Below, piece by piece: positions 18,297-26,466 of a stretch of DNA of 64,000 nucleotides. Source of the stretch: Akkermansia sp. RCC_12PD. Its GTDB lineage: Bacteria > Verrucomicrobiota > Verrucomicrobiia > Verrucomicrobiales > Akkermansiaceae. Position numbers and translations under genes: made by a program. Under the pieces are notes generated by a model that did not search any database, was not told the DNA's origin, and saw nothing but the letters and a program-made list of their open reading frames with translations. Each line of letters opens with the position of its first letter. Position 1 is the stretch's first letter. The DNA lies in contig NZ_CP143889.1 of NCBI RefSeq assembly GCF_036417355.1, positions 2,294,001-2,358,000 on the forward strand, written 5' to 3'.

Positions 18297-18776
18297 TTAA
18301 TGAGAGGATGAATGTTCCCTTTGCAAGCGCTCCCTCGTCGCCCTGAGGTCGACAAATCGGCTGCTTCCCAGACACAGGATGCAAAGAATGCCTTTCTTTT
18401 CCCAGTTGTAGACTGTTCTGCGGCAGGGGCAGGACGAAGACTCGAACAAGTCGGTTCCTTTAGGGAAAAGCGATAATTTGACAAGTTGAGTTTCCTCCAT
18501 GACATATCGGAACCCATTTACGCGAGCTTGTCGTTCCAGACGCTGGAATAGCGCTTTCATGTCTATAAATATCGTCTTTCCTATCCGTTTCACAGGAAGG
18601 TGTTTGTCTTCAATCCAGGCATGGACGGTTCCCCATGAGGGAGATGACCCTGAAACAAAAATTCCAGAGTTGGTCATGAATTGACCGGTGCGGCAGTATT
18701 GAGGTACAGGGATGGGAGATGCTTGTTCCAAATGCATCCCAAAGGAATTTACCCAGAGTTCGGATTCCTTTGACAA
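18297..18776 (-). CDS. Tandem helix-turn-helix DNA-binding protein, 159 aa
   Basis: Two MerR/excisionase-like units are visible: SWGTVHAWIEDKHLPVKRIGKTIFIDMKAL (about 48-77) and CRRTVYNWEKKGILCILCLGSSRFVDL (about 118-144). Each has a helix-turn-helix followed by a short beta-hairpin 'wing'. It is homologous along its length to the first 160 residues of the protein at 20178-22163, and a 3' remnant lies at 16154-16245. It is divergent from the gene at 18895 and upstream of the AbiE pair, so it may regulate either. It is a DNA-binding protein by fold; the target is unknown. Confidence 0.65.
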   Translation of the reverse strand: MSKESELWVNSFGMHLEQASPIPVPQYCRTGQFMTNSGIFVSGSSPSWGTVHAWIEDKHLPVKRIGKTIFIDMKALFQRLERQARVNGFRYVMEETQLVKLSLFPKGTDLFESSSCPCRRTVYNWEKKGILCILCLGSSRFVDLRATRERLQREHSSSH

Positions 18777-18894
18777 CTATCGGGCTGACAGGAAATAAAT
18801 TGATTTTAGTTCGTAATGCGTTGAGAGAAAACAATCAAATATTAAGCATCCCTTTGCTGCTTGCTTGAGAGAAAATCTCATCTTAATCTAAATC

Positions 18895-19956
18895 ATGGCT
18901 ACTCAAGGACGAGCTCACCTCCCTTTACTCCAATCTGAATATTGGGAGTATTCGGAGGAAGTCTCTATCGAAACACCAAAGGGAAAACAGAAGCGAATAT
19001 GCTCAGCCAGAAATCGTCTCATAAGCCGATGGAGAGAAATCCTTGCAGCATCAGAGAAGAATCAAAAAGCATCTGTTGAAAAAGGCCTCAAAGAAGGAAT
19101 ATTGCGTAAGGAAATTGAAAAAGAACTCAGAGAAAAAGGAGGGTATCTGAGTGCCCTGAGGTATGCCCAAAATCTCCCCTTCCGTATTGATATTCATACA
19201 TCTGCGTTTCAATACACGCAGACTCTTTTCCCCAGGCAGCTCCTGAAGCCAAAAATCAAGGAAGCCGGCGTCGTTGATGAATACGGAGTTTTTTCGGAAG
19301 AGTATCTGGATCTTTATTACTCTCTGCCCTGGGAATCGTATTGTGCCGAAGGTATGAGGCTCGAATCAACCGATCTTTTCGACCCGAACTGTTCTTTTGA
19401 TGATGAAAAAGTATTGAGAAGTGAAAAAGTGTATGCCCAATCCATCGTCAAAACACCCCGGGAGTGCGAACAGTTGATAAAAAAACTCCGCAGAGCTGCC
19501 GACATGTTGAAAGCATTTCCCTTAGAAAAGGCCGCAAAATTTTTGGAAACGCCCGTTGAAGATTTTCAAAACGAATCCCTCCTGGATTCCAGGGATACCT
19601 TGGGATGGTCCATGGAAAATATCACTTCCGCATGGGGAAGAGAAGAAGCAGACAGAATTCTTGCCATGGATATCGCACAGCCAGCAGAACACCCCCATGG
19701 AGTCAATACCTGGCGTGCTCTCAAACTGGTTTTCATCACTCTGTGTTCGGAAAAAGGATTTAAGAATTTCACTCGCTGGGATGTGCGTGAAAAATGGATT
19801 CAATTGTTTCCGCCTTCCACCTCCTGCAAGAAAGACTCTTCTTCAATCCTGTCCATCTCTTCCAGGCTGCAGGAAGGAGGAGCCAGATGTTCATCCAATA
19901 CCACGTTGGCACAACTCTTGACCCGTTGGGGATTCGGCTGGTTCCCGACTTCGTAA
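18895..19956 (+). CDS. Hypothetical island protein, 353 aa
   Basis: I do not recognise a family. The N-terminal part is highly charged and helical (KNQKASVEKGLKEGILRKEIEKELREKG), and the middle has LGWSMENITSAWGREEADRIL and TRWDVREKWIQLF. The last 50 residues are serine-rich and low in complexity. The start codon at 18895 follows a 118-nt divergent spacer from the HTH gene. No signal peptide or membrane segment is visible, so it is likely cytosolic. It may belong with the downstream large HTH protein, but this is only from position. Confidence 0.55.
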   Translation: MATQGRAHLPLLQSEYWEYSEEVSIETPKGKQKRICSARNRLISRWREILAASEKNQKASVEKGLKEGILRKEIEKELREKGGYLSALRYAQNLPFRIDIHTSAFQYTQTLFPRQLLKPKIKEAGVVDEYGVFSEEYLDLYYSLPWESYCAEGMRLESTDLFDPNCSFDDEKVLRSEKVYAQSIVKTPRECEQLIKKLRRAADMLKAFPLEKAAKFLETPVEDFQNESLLDSRDTLGWSMENITSAWGREEADRILAMDIAQPAEHPHGVNTWRALKLVFITLCSEKGFKNFTRWDVREKWIQLFPPSTSCKKDSSSILSISSRLQEGGARCSSNTTLAQLLTRWGFGWFPTS

Positions 19957-20177
19957 AAGATAAATTTCATTTTCCGGAAAATGAACCATTGAGTTTTCAA
20001 AAGTCGGCATGCAGGAGCCATATACCCTCCGCATCCGTTTCTCATGAACTTCTGATATAGGACGCACTCAATATTTGGTATATTCATTGTAAGTCGCTTG
20101 TGATTGAAAATCAGAAAGTGAAATTCCATGTACGATAGTTGATTAAATTATCCGCAGTCTGAGTAAATTCCGGAAGG

Positions 20178-22163
20178 ATGCGGTCAGCACAGGCATCCTC
20201 CATATCGGAATCTCAATATTGTCGAATCAAAGAATTCGTAGATAATAACGATTTTTTTGCACAAGGCTCTACACCATCCCAAGTCACTCTTTATTCGTGG
20301 GTTAAAGGAAGAATTCTTCCCGTCACAAGAATAAAGGAAGAAAGGCTTATAGATTTGTCAACCTTGAAGACAAACTTGGAAGAACAGGCTTTGCAAAGAG
20401 GATTTCGGTACGAATTCGGGAAAACTACCCTTGTCAAATTGTCGCTTTTCCCGTGGGGCGTTTCTTTGTTCCTCCCTTCTGCCATGCCATGCCGCAGGAC
20501 GGTCTACAATTGGGAGAAGAGCGGGCTTCTCTGTATCCTGAACATCGGGAAAAGCCGTTTTGTAGACATTCATGCAACGGAACAGCGTTTGAAGCGGGAA
20601 GGACAATCTGCTCTCATCCGTGTTGTTCGACGATGCAGATCTATCCGGAAGCCAAAGACAAAGGCTCTCTGTGAACTAGAAAATCCAAACCAAACGGAGC
20701 AGCCATTCCAAGCAGTCCCTTCTCACACCCCATGTACCTGGGATACCTTCTTGTGGGGATGTCCACTTCCTTCTCAAGAAAAAGCCCTGCCTGACAAAAT
20801 CGTTCTGAACGTGAGGACAGCTCTGCATGGCATAACCGATCTAAATGGGTTCATCAGATATCTGGAAGGCAACCCTTCCAATCATGCTTTGGGTAAGAGC
20901 CTGCTGCATAACGTTCATCAAAAGACATTACGGGAAAATGAATTGAAATTGTCGACCAGGAAACTCTCTCTTTATTTGCCGGCTCCTTATCAAGGAGGAA
21001 CCGGGCCTCGGAAGACTCTCACCAATCATTGTTCATTACCTGGCCACTTCAGCGCTTGTTGGCCATTTCGCTCACCAAGGGAAGTACAACCTCCTCTTGC
21101 CCATGTAAATCTTCTCATCAGTCAGCAAAAGGAAAGCGTCCAGATCACCATGTATATCATGGCCAATCTCTTGAGAACATTGAATAATCATCCCTGGCTT
21201 TTAGAAGGGCATACAGAACAGCGGTCCAAACGAGAACAGCTGGCTATGCTTTATTTCCACAACCCATCCATTCACGATCAAAAATCGGCCAACTGGATAT
21301 CTGCACCTATTACCGCAGAACAACGTACCGAGATTCTTAAAAAAATGCTGACTGCCACCATTGAAATGGAATGGGAGGATATCAAGCGGGCTTATTGCCT
21401 GAGTCAGCAGAAGAAATATCCCGTGGAAAGCATTTGGAACAACGGAGTGAGCGTTACTCTTACAAGCATGGAAGTCTGCTACCATTATCTTTCCACAGGG
21501 AATGCTCCGTTCATCGTCAAACATCTGGAGCCATTTTTTAAGAGGCATTTCAAAGAGGATCTATTTAGAACACATGGAGAGCGGTCAGGCGCTATTGATT
21601 GCGGAAAGGTCAATCAGGAAAGCCTCGTATCCTGCCACGGATATCCGCGTAAGGACATGGAACTCGTCTGCTACGCCAAGACAGCAGACATCCTCAAATT
21701 TGAGCTCAGATGTAATAGAGGAGGACTTGTTGCGGATTTTCCTGAAGGCGCATGCAAAAAACGAATGTGCGGCAGTCTGGATGACTTGTGCCGCCTCATT
21801 GATCGTGTCATTAAACATTCACGGGGACGAATAGAGAACTTGGTGAACAGTTTAAGCGAACCATCGTATGCTGCCGATTCCATAGCCCCATGGTGGCTTT
21901 CCGTTCTTAATATGGATCGTAAACTGCGGTTATGGTCTGAATCCCCTGATAGTGAACTCAAACTGAGAGCAAGCCAAATCAAGATGGAATCCTTGAAAGC
22001 TCTCATTACGCCGGAGGGATGGCCCATCCGGAACCTTGGTATGGAAACGGTCAATTTCCTGCGAAGAATGGAGAGAAAAGGATACGTGCAAAGGCATGCC
22101 GGAAAATATCATGCCAGAAGAGATCATGCTTTGGAAAAAACAAGTTCAAATCATCATTTTTAA
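20178..22163 (+). CDS. Large protein with N-terminal tandem HTH, possible island replication or regulatory protein
   Basis: A 661-residue protein. The first 160 residues repeat the two HTH/wing units of the 18297-18776 protein (TPSQVTLYSWVKGRILPVTRI; MPCRRTVYNWEKSGLLCILN; FVDIHATEQRLKREG). The remainder is helical, without recognised catalytic motifs. It includes a segment around VCYHYLSTGNAPFIVKHLEPFFKRHF and a C-terminal NFLRRMERKGYVQRHAGKY that could be another winged helix. The combination of multiple DNA-binding units and large size, next to a palindrome-rich intergenic region (22164-22518), would suit an initiator or master regulator of the island. This is inference only. Confidence 0.6.
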   Translation: MRSAQASSISESQYCRIKEFVDNNDFFAQGSTPSQVTLYSWVKGRILPVTRIKEERLIDLSTLKTNLEEQALQRGFRYEFGKTTLVKLSLFPWGVSLFLPSAMPCRRTVYNWEKSGLLCILNIGKSRFVDIHATEQRLKREGQSALIRVVRRCRSIRKPKTKALCELENPNQTEQPFQAVPSHTPCTWDTFLWGCPLPSQEKALPDKIVLNVRTALHGITDLNGFIRYLEGNPSNHALGKSLLHNVHQKTLRENELKLSTRKLSLYLPAPYQGGTGPRKTLTNHCSLPGHFSACWPFRSPREVQPPLAHVNLLISQQKESVQITMYIMANLLRTLNNHPWLLEGHTEQRSKREQLAMLYFHNPSIHDQKSANWISAPITAEQRTEILKKMLTATIEMEWEDIKRAYCLSQQKKYPVESIWNNGVSVTLTSMEVCYHYLSTGNAPFIVKHLEPFFKRHFKEDLFRTHGERSGAIDCGKVNQESLVSCHGYPRKDMELVCYAKTADILKFELRCNRGGLVADFPEGACKKRMCGSLDDLCRLIDRVIKHSRGRIENLVNSLSEPSYAADSIAPWWLSVLNMDRKLRLWSESPDSELKLRASQIKMESLKALITPEGWPIRNLGMETVNFLRRMERKGYVQRHAGKYHARRDHALEKTSSNHHF

Positions 22164-22177
22164 ATTGAAGGAAGGGC

Positions 22178-22203
22178 CACCTTGGGCACGCGTGCCCAAG
22201 GTG
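22178..22203. repeat. Perfect 26-bp palindrome
   Basis: CACCTTGGGCACG followed directly by its reverse complement, with no loop. It sits 14 nt after the stop of the 661-residue gene. It may be a dimeric protein-binding site or a terminator without a T-run. Confidence 0.6.
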
Positions 22204-22454
22204 AGGCGGAAGGTAAGCTTCCGTGTTAAATCTTGCGTCGTCGAGCGGATCCTTTTTTCTTTGAGCGAAAGCGAAAAAGAAAAAAGAGAGCCAGCGAGCG
22301 GGGGCGGAGCCGCCCCCCCCCCAAGATTACAAAGGAAGCCTGGCTACTGGTAAAAATGAGGTATTTGATCGAAATTATCCGCCCCCTTCCTCCCTCAATT
22401 AGGATGACAATGGTGTTATATGAAGATGAGCGGAGTAGGTATCCGCCATTTCCC
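22204..22454. other. Structure-rich intergenic stretch
   Basis: No gene is supported between the palindrome and the next hairpin. It holds an A/T inverted repeat (TTTTTTCTTT at 22253-22262 with AAAGAAAAAA at 22276-22285), a GC hairpin (GGGGGCG at 22300-22306 with CGCCCCC at 22311-22317) and a C10 run (22313-22322). Such density of inverted repeats is typical of origins or control regions. Confidence 0.45.
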
Positions 22455-22488
22455 GGCCTCTGCACGCTGTTGTGTGCAGAGGCCTTTT
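22455..22488 (+). terminator. Hairpin with T-run just upstream of the 175-residue gene
   Basis: GGCCTCTGCAC (22455-22465) pairs perfectly with GTGCAGAGGCC (22474-22484), followed by TTTT. It ends only 30 nt before the ATG at 22519. It has terminator shape, but its position suggests attenuation of the following gene. Confidence 0.6.
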
Positions 22489-22518
22489 CATCATCAACCA
22501 TCAACATATCAAATCATC

Positions 22519-23046
22519 ATGGCTATCAAACTCATCGCCAACTACAGCAAACGCCTCGGCCTGCCGGGGTATTCCTCCCATCAGTTCGAAGTCTCCATCG
22601 AAACGGAAATCGGAAACACGTCAGAACTCGATTTCGCCGCAGAACGTCTCTACAGCTCGCTCCAGTCCGCTGTGGATGCCCAGATCAAGCAGGTCGGATT
22701 TGTCCCCGATGCCTCCTATGGTTTGGGAGATGTATCCGGCCCTTCGCTTCCTGCCATGCGCCAAGTTCCCCGGATTTCCATGCAACCATCCGGGGATAAA
22801 CGCTCTGCCACCGTTTCTTCCGATCAACAGGCATGGAATTGTTCCGAGAAACAGAAGCAGGTCATACTCTCTCTAGCCCGCAAAAACGGTATGAACGATT
22901 CCGCACTTCATGATCTGGCCGTACTCTGTTTCAGCAAAGGCGTCTCTCAGCTGAACAAGCTGGAAGCGTCTACCCTGATCAAAGAATTGATCGAAACATC
23001 AGGAGCAACATCCCGAAAGGCTTCTTCCTCCGGGAACTATGCCTGA
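22519..23046 (+). CDS. Plasmid/phage-type hypothetical protein, 175 aa
   Basis: The ATG at 22519 (MAIKLIANYSKRLGLPGYSSHQF) is chosen over an in-frame ATG at 22420 because the extra 33 residues cross the terminator-like hairpin. The N-terminal part is a compact domain (FEVSIETEIGNTSELDFAAERLYSSLQSAVDAQI). The C-terminal SEKQKQVILSLARKNGMNDSALHDLAVLCFSKGVSQLNKLEASTLIKELIE resembles the small helical domain (SEKQ...LTKKEASELI) found at the end of phage single-strand-DNA and helicase-loader proteins. The gene lies upstream of a DUF932 gene, a common neighbour on plasmids. Specific function is not known. Confidence 0.65.
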   Translation: MAIKLIANYSKRLGLPGYSSHQFEVSIETEIGNTSELDFAAERLYSSLQSAVDAQIKQVGFVPDASYGLGDVSGPSLPAMRQVPRISMQPSGDKRSATVSSDQQAWNCSEKQKQVILSLARKNGMNDSALHDLAVLCFSKGVSQLNKLEASTLIKELIETSGATSRKASSSGNYA

Positions 23047-23098
23047 CACAAGACAAAAGTTGTGTTTGGAATACGGTGTGCATCTGCTTGTGTCCCTC

Positions 23099-23134
23099 TT
23101 ACTTGTCCTCCTCCATGGAAGGAGGGCAAGTAAG
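23099..23134 (+). terminator. Rho-independent terminator
   Basis: CTTACTTG...CCTCC pairs with GGAGG...CAAGTAAG around a TCCATGGA loop and is followed by GACTTTATTTTA. It closes the gene ending at 23046. Confidence 0.65.
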
Positions 23135-23280
23135 GACTTTATTTTATCTGCTGCGTCCTTGGTTCCTATTGTGAAATGAAAATTGTCGAGAAATAGATTA
23201 CCGGAATCATATTTTCCATGAAATCTGTTTCCATCGCGTACAAAAAGGAGTCGTATTCTGTCTTGGCTCAAGTCTTGTTT

Positions 23281-23319
23281 TATTGTCATTCTGACTTGAA
23301 TGAAGTCAGAATGACAATA
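23281..23319. repeat. 17-bp perfect inverted repeat
   Basis: TATTGTCATTCTGACTT (23281-23297) and its exact complement (23303-23319) surround GAATG. It lies between a terminator and the start of a decayed ATPase gene. It resembles an intergenic palindromic repeat element; no other copy was noticed in the window. Confidence 0.6.
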
Positions 23320-23369
23320 CTTCTTTATCACGGTCAAGAATTCTTGAGCCTGGAAGTCTCCGGGATTTG

Positions 23370-24150
23370 GTCATCGAAACACTTCCGCGCAAGGCAAACA
23401 TTTGCATGCGAGTAAGGCGCGGGGGCAAGTCCACATTCATGGAAGGCCATCATGCAGCAGTTGGCGGAGAGCGGCGTAAGCAGGGAAAATATGATTTGGA
23501 TCAATTTTGCCGACGACCGGCTCTCTCGCCTGGCTATGGAAGTCTTGGGTGGGTTTCATGAATCCTATTACGGAATGTATCCTGAGGAGAGACACAAGGA
23601 GAAGGTGTATTTCTTTTCTGACGAGATCCGGATATTTCCTCAATAGGAACTTTTTGTAGAGCATCTGCGGAAGGAAGAAGAATGCGATATTTACATTACA
23701 GAGTCTTCCGCGCGCATGCTATTCCCGTGAGATTGGGACGAAAATGCGGGGACGTTCCCTTTCCTAGGCACTGTTTCCTTTCTCCTCCTGGTGCGATTTG
23801 ATAACAAGCATGAAGATGAACAAAATGTAATCAATTGTTATAATTTGCCAACAATTTGTTCATTCTCTTAAGAGCGGTTTCTTTTAAAAGAGTTATTGGA
23901 TTGGCTATGCTATGAGTGGCTTATCTGAGAACATGGCGGCTGGACGACAGTGTGGAGAGTTGATGACGACCTGTCTCTCCAGACAAAAATCCTCTTGGCA
24001 TTGCCTGTTCCTGTATTCGGGATCTGACGGTTAGTCCTTCCATTGCGTGATTTGATTGCGCAAATACACACAAACAGTATATTTACGCAATCATTTTATG
24101 ATTTTGAAACTTTTCTTTGAGAGAAAGGTTTGGAAACGATGCTGCGCCGA
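23370..24150 (+). pseudogene. Decayed AAA-family ATPase (AAA_14/DUF4143 type)
   Basis: Pieces of one protein are scattered over the plus-strand frames. They are LPRKANICMRVRRGGKSTFME (Walker A), SRENMIWINFADDRLSRLA, VYFFSDEIRIFPQ (Walker B region), ECDIYITESSARMLF, a GGW...VDDDL stretch, and LPLRDLIAQIHTN. In order and content these match membrane-less AAA ATPases with a C-terminal DUF4143 domain. Several frameshifts and stops (for example at 23646 and near 23735) make it non-functional. The intact gene would have been about 400 residues. Its exact borders are approximate. The stretch 24151-24299 after it shows nothing clear. Confidence 0.65.
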
Positions 24151-24299
24151 ACAAGTTGCGGACAAGTACCGCATAAGTTCAGGATAACAGTCCCGACATC
24201 CTTCTATTCACTCAGACGGTTGGCGATAGACAGCAATTTTTAATGGCTGCCCGTTATATAGACCTGAAGGCAGGCATTCAGCTTCTGACTTCATTCCTC

Positions 24300-24334
24300 A
24301 ACACCCGTTTTCCCTTCGCAGGGAAGCGGGTGTT
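24300..24334 (+). terminator. Strong hairpin upstream of the DUF932 gene
   Basis: AACACCCG (24300-24307) pairs with CGGGTGTT (24327-24334), and inside it TTCCCT pairs with AGGGAA around a TCGC loop; TTCGTTTC follows. It ends 30 nt before the ATG at 24364, repeating the layout seen at 22455-22519. Confidence 0.65.
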
Positions 24335-24363
24335 TTCGTTTCAACCCATATTTCATCATCAAT

Positions 24364-25245
24364 ATGAACAATATTATCGCATTGCCTCACCATCCGGCGA
24401 CAGCCCGGCACATCCTGCCTTTGGAAGATACCAGACAGGCAGCCCACCTCCAGCAGAGAAACATCATACCGGAACCGGCAGCGGCTCCGGTCGTTCCCCC
24501 AACCGTATTCCGTAAGGGGCTTCTCCTCCACTGCGGGGCCGAAGTCGTCGACAGGAGAACGCTTTCCCATGTGGAAACCCCGTCCTGCACGGAATCGTGG
24601 TTCCCGCTTCCCCATGACTTCCTGCTGAAGGAAGTGGAATCCCAGCTCGCCGCCTACGGCTTCGGCATCGGAGAAACCACCCATGCCCTCAGCCATGAAG
24701 GAAAGCGGTATTTTGGCGTACTCCAAATCCTGCGGCCCGACGACGGCCCCGGCGACTACTCGTGGATTGTCGGCATCCGCAACTCCCACGACAAAACCTT
24801 CCCGGCCTCCCTGGTCATGGGAACGCGCGTGTTCGTCTGCGACAACCTCGCGTTCAACGGAGAAGTGAAACTCTCCCGAAAACATACGAGGTTCGCCGTG
24901 CGGGATCTGCGCTTCATGACCTCCCGCGCCGTCGGCAGGCTTGGGGAACAATTCCATCGTGAAGACGAACGGATTGCCGCCTACAAAAAGCAAAGGCTGA
25001 CGGACAAGGCCGCCCACGATCTCCTGATCCGCGCGGTTGATTGCCGAGCAATCACGCCGACCGTCCTGCCGGAAGTCATCCGGTACTGGCGGGAGCCGCT
25101 TCATGAAGAATTCCGATCCCGTACCGTCTGGAGCCTGTTCAACGCCTTCACGGAGCAGTTCAAGGCCGTCAACCCGCATGTGGTCGCCAAACGGAGCCAG
25201 GCTCTGCACGGCCTGTGTGATTCCGTCTGCGGACTGATTGCCTGA
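24364..25245 (+). CDS. DUF932 family protein
   Basis: A 293-residue protein of the DUF932 (phage/plasmid-like) family. Characteristic stretches are SWIVGIRNSHDKTFPASLVMGTRVFVCDNLAFNGEVKLSRKHTRFAVRDL and the helical C-terminal part (KQRLTDKAAHDLLIRAVDCRAI). DUF932 proteins are carried by phages, plasmids and islands; their biochemical role is not established. The first 45 residues are a variable proline/alanine-rich leader. It begins a run of small, closely spaced plus-strand ORFs up to 26176. Confidence 0.85.
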   Translation: MNNIIALPHHPATARHILPLEDTRQAAHLQQRNIIPEPAAAPVVPPTVFRKGLLLHCGAEVVDRRTLSHVETPSCTESWFPLPHDFLLKEVESQLAAYGFGIGETTHALSHEGKRYFGVLQILRPDDGPGDYSWIVGIRNSHDKTFPASLVMGTRVFVCDNLAFNGEVKLSRKHTRFAVRDLRFMTSRAVGRLGEQFHREDERIAAYKKQRLTDKAAHDLLIRAVDCRAITPTVLPEVIRYWREPLHEEFRSRTVWSLFNAFTEQFKAVNPHVVAKRSQALHGLCDSVCGLIA

Positions 25246-25277
25246 GCGTAGTTAAAAAACAGGAAAGGAAACATCTT

Positions 25278-25637
25278 ATGAATCCATCCTACTCATTGAC
25301 GGGAGCGCAAGCCGCAGTCCTGATCCTCACGCAATCCGTATCCGGGCAAACGAGCGATGAACTGATCGGCTCCTTCCACTCGGAAGAACGAGGGCGGGTC
25401 AGGCAAATCATTCGCTTGCTGGAACGCCGCGGGCTGCTCATCTGCCAAACGGGGGAAGACGATCCCTTTGTCTTCCCCCGCACATGGCATCCCACCTGGG
25501 ACGGGCGAATAGCCCTGCTGGAATGGGCCTCCTATCTGGGCAACATCCGGCTGGCCGGCAGGAATACTCCGGCATCAACCGGCTCCCGGACAATCATCGA
25601 ACAGGAAGATCATCATCACCCCTCATCCGTATGCTGA
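25278..25637 (+). CDS. Small winged-helix-like hypothetical protein
   Basis: A 119-residue protein. The segment LTGAQAAVLILTQSVSGQTSDELIGSF...RVRQIIRLLERRGLLICQ is shaped like a MarR-type winged helix, but no family can be named. It follows the DUF932 gene by 32 nt and overlaps the next tiny ORF by 7 nt, suggesting one transcript. The C-terminal third is histidine-rich and probably disordered. Confidence 0.55.
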   Translation: MNPSYSLTGAQAAVLILTQSVSGQTSDELIGSFHSEERGRVRQIIRLLERRGLLICQTGEDDPFVFPRTWHPTWDGRIALLEWASYLGNIRLAGRNTPASTGSRTIIEQEDHHHPSSVC

Positions 25638-25765
25638 CCTTTCTCCTCGTGACCGTTGCAGGCTGGTTCCTGTTCCCGTGGCTGTTCGCTCTCCTCAAAT
25701 GGGGAATCGTGCTGGCCTTCGGCTTGATGACGGCAGGGCTGCTTCTGTGGTTCTGCCTCTTTTGA
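25631..25765 (+). CDS. Tiny membrane protein, 44 aa
   Basis: The ATG at 25631 lies inside the end of the previous gene. The product MLTFLLVTVAGWFLFPWLFA... is almost wholly hydrophobic with two transmembrane helices. The overlap and the clean start-stop support a real gene. It could be a small toxin or holin-like peptide, but nothing beyond hydrophobicity shows this. Confidence 0.45.
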   Translation: MLTFLLVTVAGWFLFPWLFALLKWGIVLAFGLMTAGLLLWFCLF

Positions 25766-25792
25766 AAAGACATTCATCCAGACACCGGAACC

Positions 25793-25960
25793 ATGTATCA
25801 CATCGTCAAATACAAGGACACGCGCTACTGGGCGGTTCTCCATCACAATGGGAAACTGCTCGCCGTCGTCGTGTACAAAAAAGGCGCCGAGGCCATTGTC
25901 CAGGCTTTGGAGCAAATCCTCGTCGACGCCGTCACCCACTCACAACCGCCATGCCCATGA
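25793..25960 (+). CDS. Small hypothetical protein, 55 aa
   Basis: Starts at ATG 25793 (MYHIVKYKDTRYWAVLHHNG) and ends with TGA at 25958-25960, overlapping the next ORF by 10 nt. It has a mixed beta-beta-alpha pattern (WAVLHHNGKLLAVVVYKKGAEAIVQALEQIL), plausible for a small folded domain. It lies in the DUF932 gene chain. Family unknown. Confidence 0.45.
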   Translation: MYHIVKYKDTRYWAVLHHNGKLLAVVVYKKGAEAIVQALEQILVDAVTHSQPPCP

Positions 25961-26118
25961 TCAAAATCATCCTGTTCGAGCTCACCCGCATCCTGCTGGG
26001 CTACGCCTCCGACAAAGTCGGCGAGTTCATTCGGAACAAGCAGAGGAGCGGATCTCGTCCTCCTTCCTTTTACGAAGAAGAGGAGGAAGATCCCTGGTCT
26101 CAACATCCGCCCCGCTGA
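25951..26118 (+). CDS. Small hypothetical protein, 55 aa
   Basis: Starts at ATG 25951 within the previous ORF. The amphipathic N-terminal helix (MPMIKIILFELTRILLGYASDKVGEFI) is followed by a basic then acidic tail (YEEEEEDPW). Overlap with its neighbour suggests coupled translation. Function unknown. Confidence 0.4.
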   Translation: MPMIKIILFELTRILLGYASDKVGEFIRNKQRSGSRPPSFYEEEEEDPWSQHPPR

Positions 26119-26218
26119 TTCCATGATCCTAGCGCAATTACTCCAAGCCATTTACAACCTCATCGCCCAACGATGAGATATGCCTTCTAAGACGATATGT
26201 TGTCTGAGGAGGGCGTTC

Positions 26219-26249
26219 AAGAGGCAGTCCCAACAGGCTCCTCTTTTTT
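26219..26249 (+). terminator. Probable terminator of the DUF932 gene chain
   Basis: AAGAGG (26219-26224) pairs with CCTCTT (26240-26245) and runs into TTTTTT. A 17-codon ORF (26123-26176) before it is too short to judge. It separates the GC-rich chain from the AT-rich defence operon that follows. Confidence 0.5.
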
Positions 26250-26366
26250 AGCTGTCAGATCGCATTATACGTTATATTACATCCGAAATGTAAACAATAC
26301 GTCGAATGATACGATTTCTCTTTGTGGAGCTTCCTGAAAAAAAACGTACTTTTTGGGTGTATACTC

Positions 26367-26395
26367 TTGAAAAAGGAAAATCTACGTAGTAAAGT
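26367..26395 (+). promoter_or_regulatory. Candidate promoter of the four-gene AT-rich operon
   Basis: TTGAAA (26367-26372) and TAAAGT (26390-26395) are spaced by 17 nt, 72 nt upstream of the ATG at 26467. An inverted repeat TCACATG/CATGTGA (26421-26438) lies between them and the gene and could be an operator. The hexamers are only partial matches. Confidence 0.35.
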
Positions 26396-26466
26396 AGCGC
26401 AAAAATGGAAAAGTTACCTTTCACATGTTCTCATGTGACACACCTTTAATAGTATTTTTATTCACT

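Noticed and set aside
22233-22799. 188-codon frame across the hairpin region
   Set aside because: It crosses the GC hairpin, C10 run and terminator-like hairpin and overlaps the better 175-residue gene in another frame.
26123-26176. 17-codon ORF at the end of the DUF932 chain
   Set aside because: Too short to distinguish from chance; no motif or clear ribosome-binding site.
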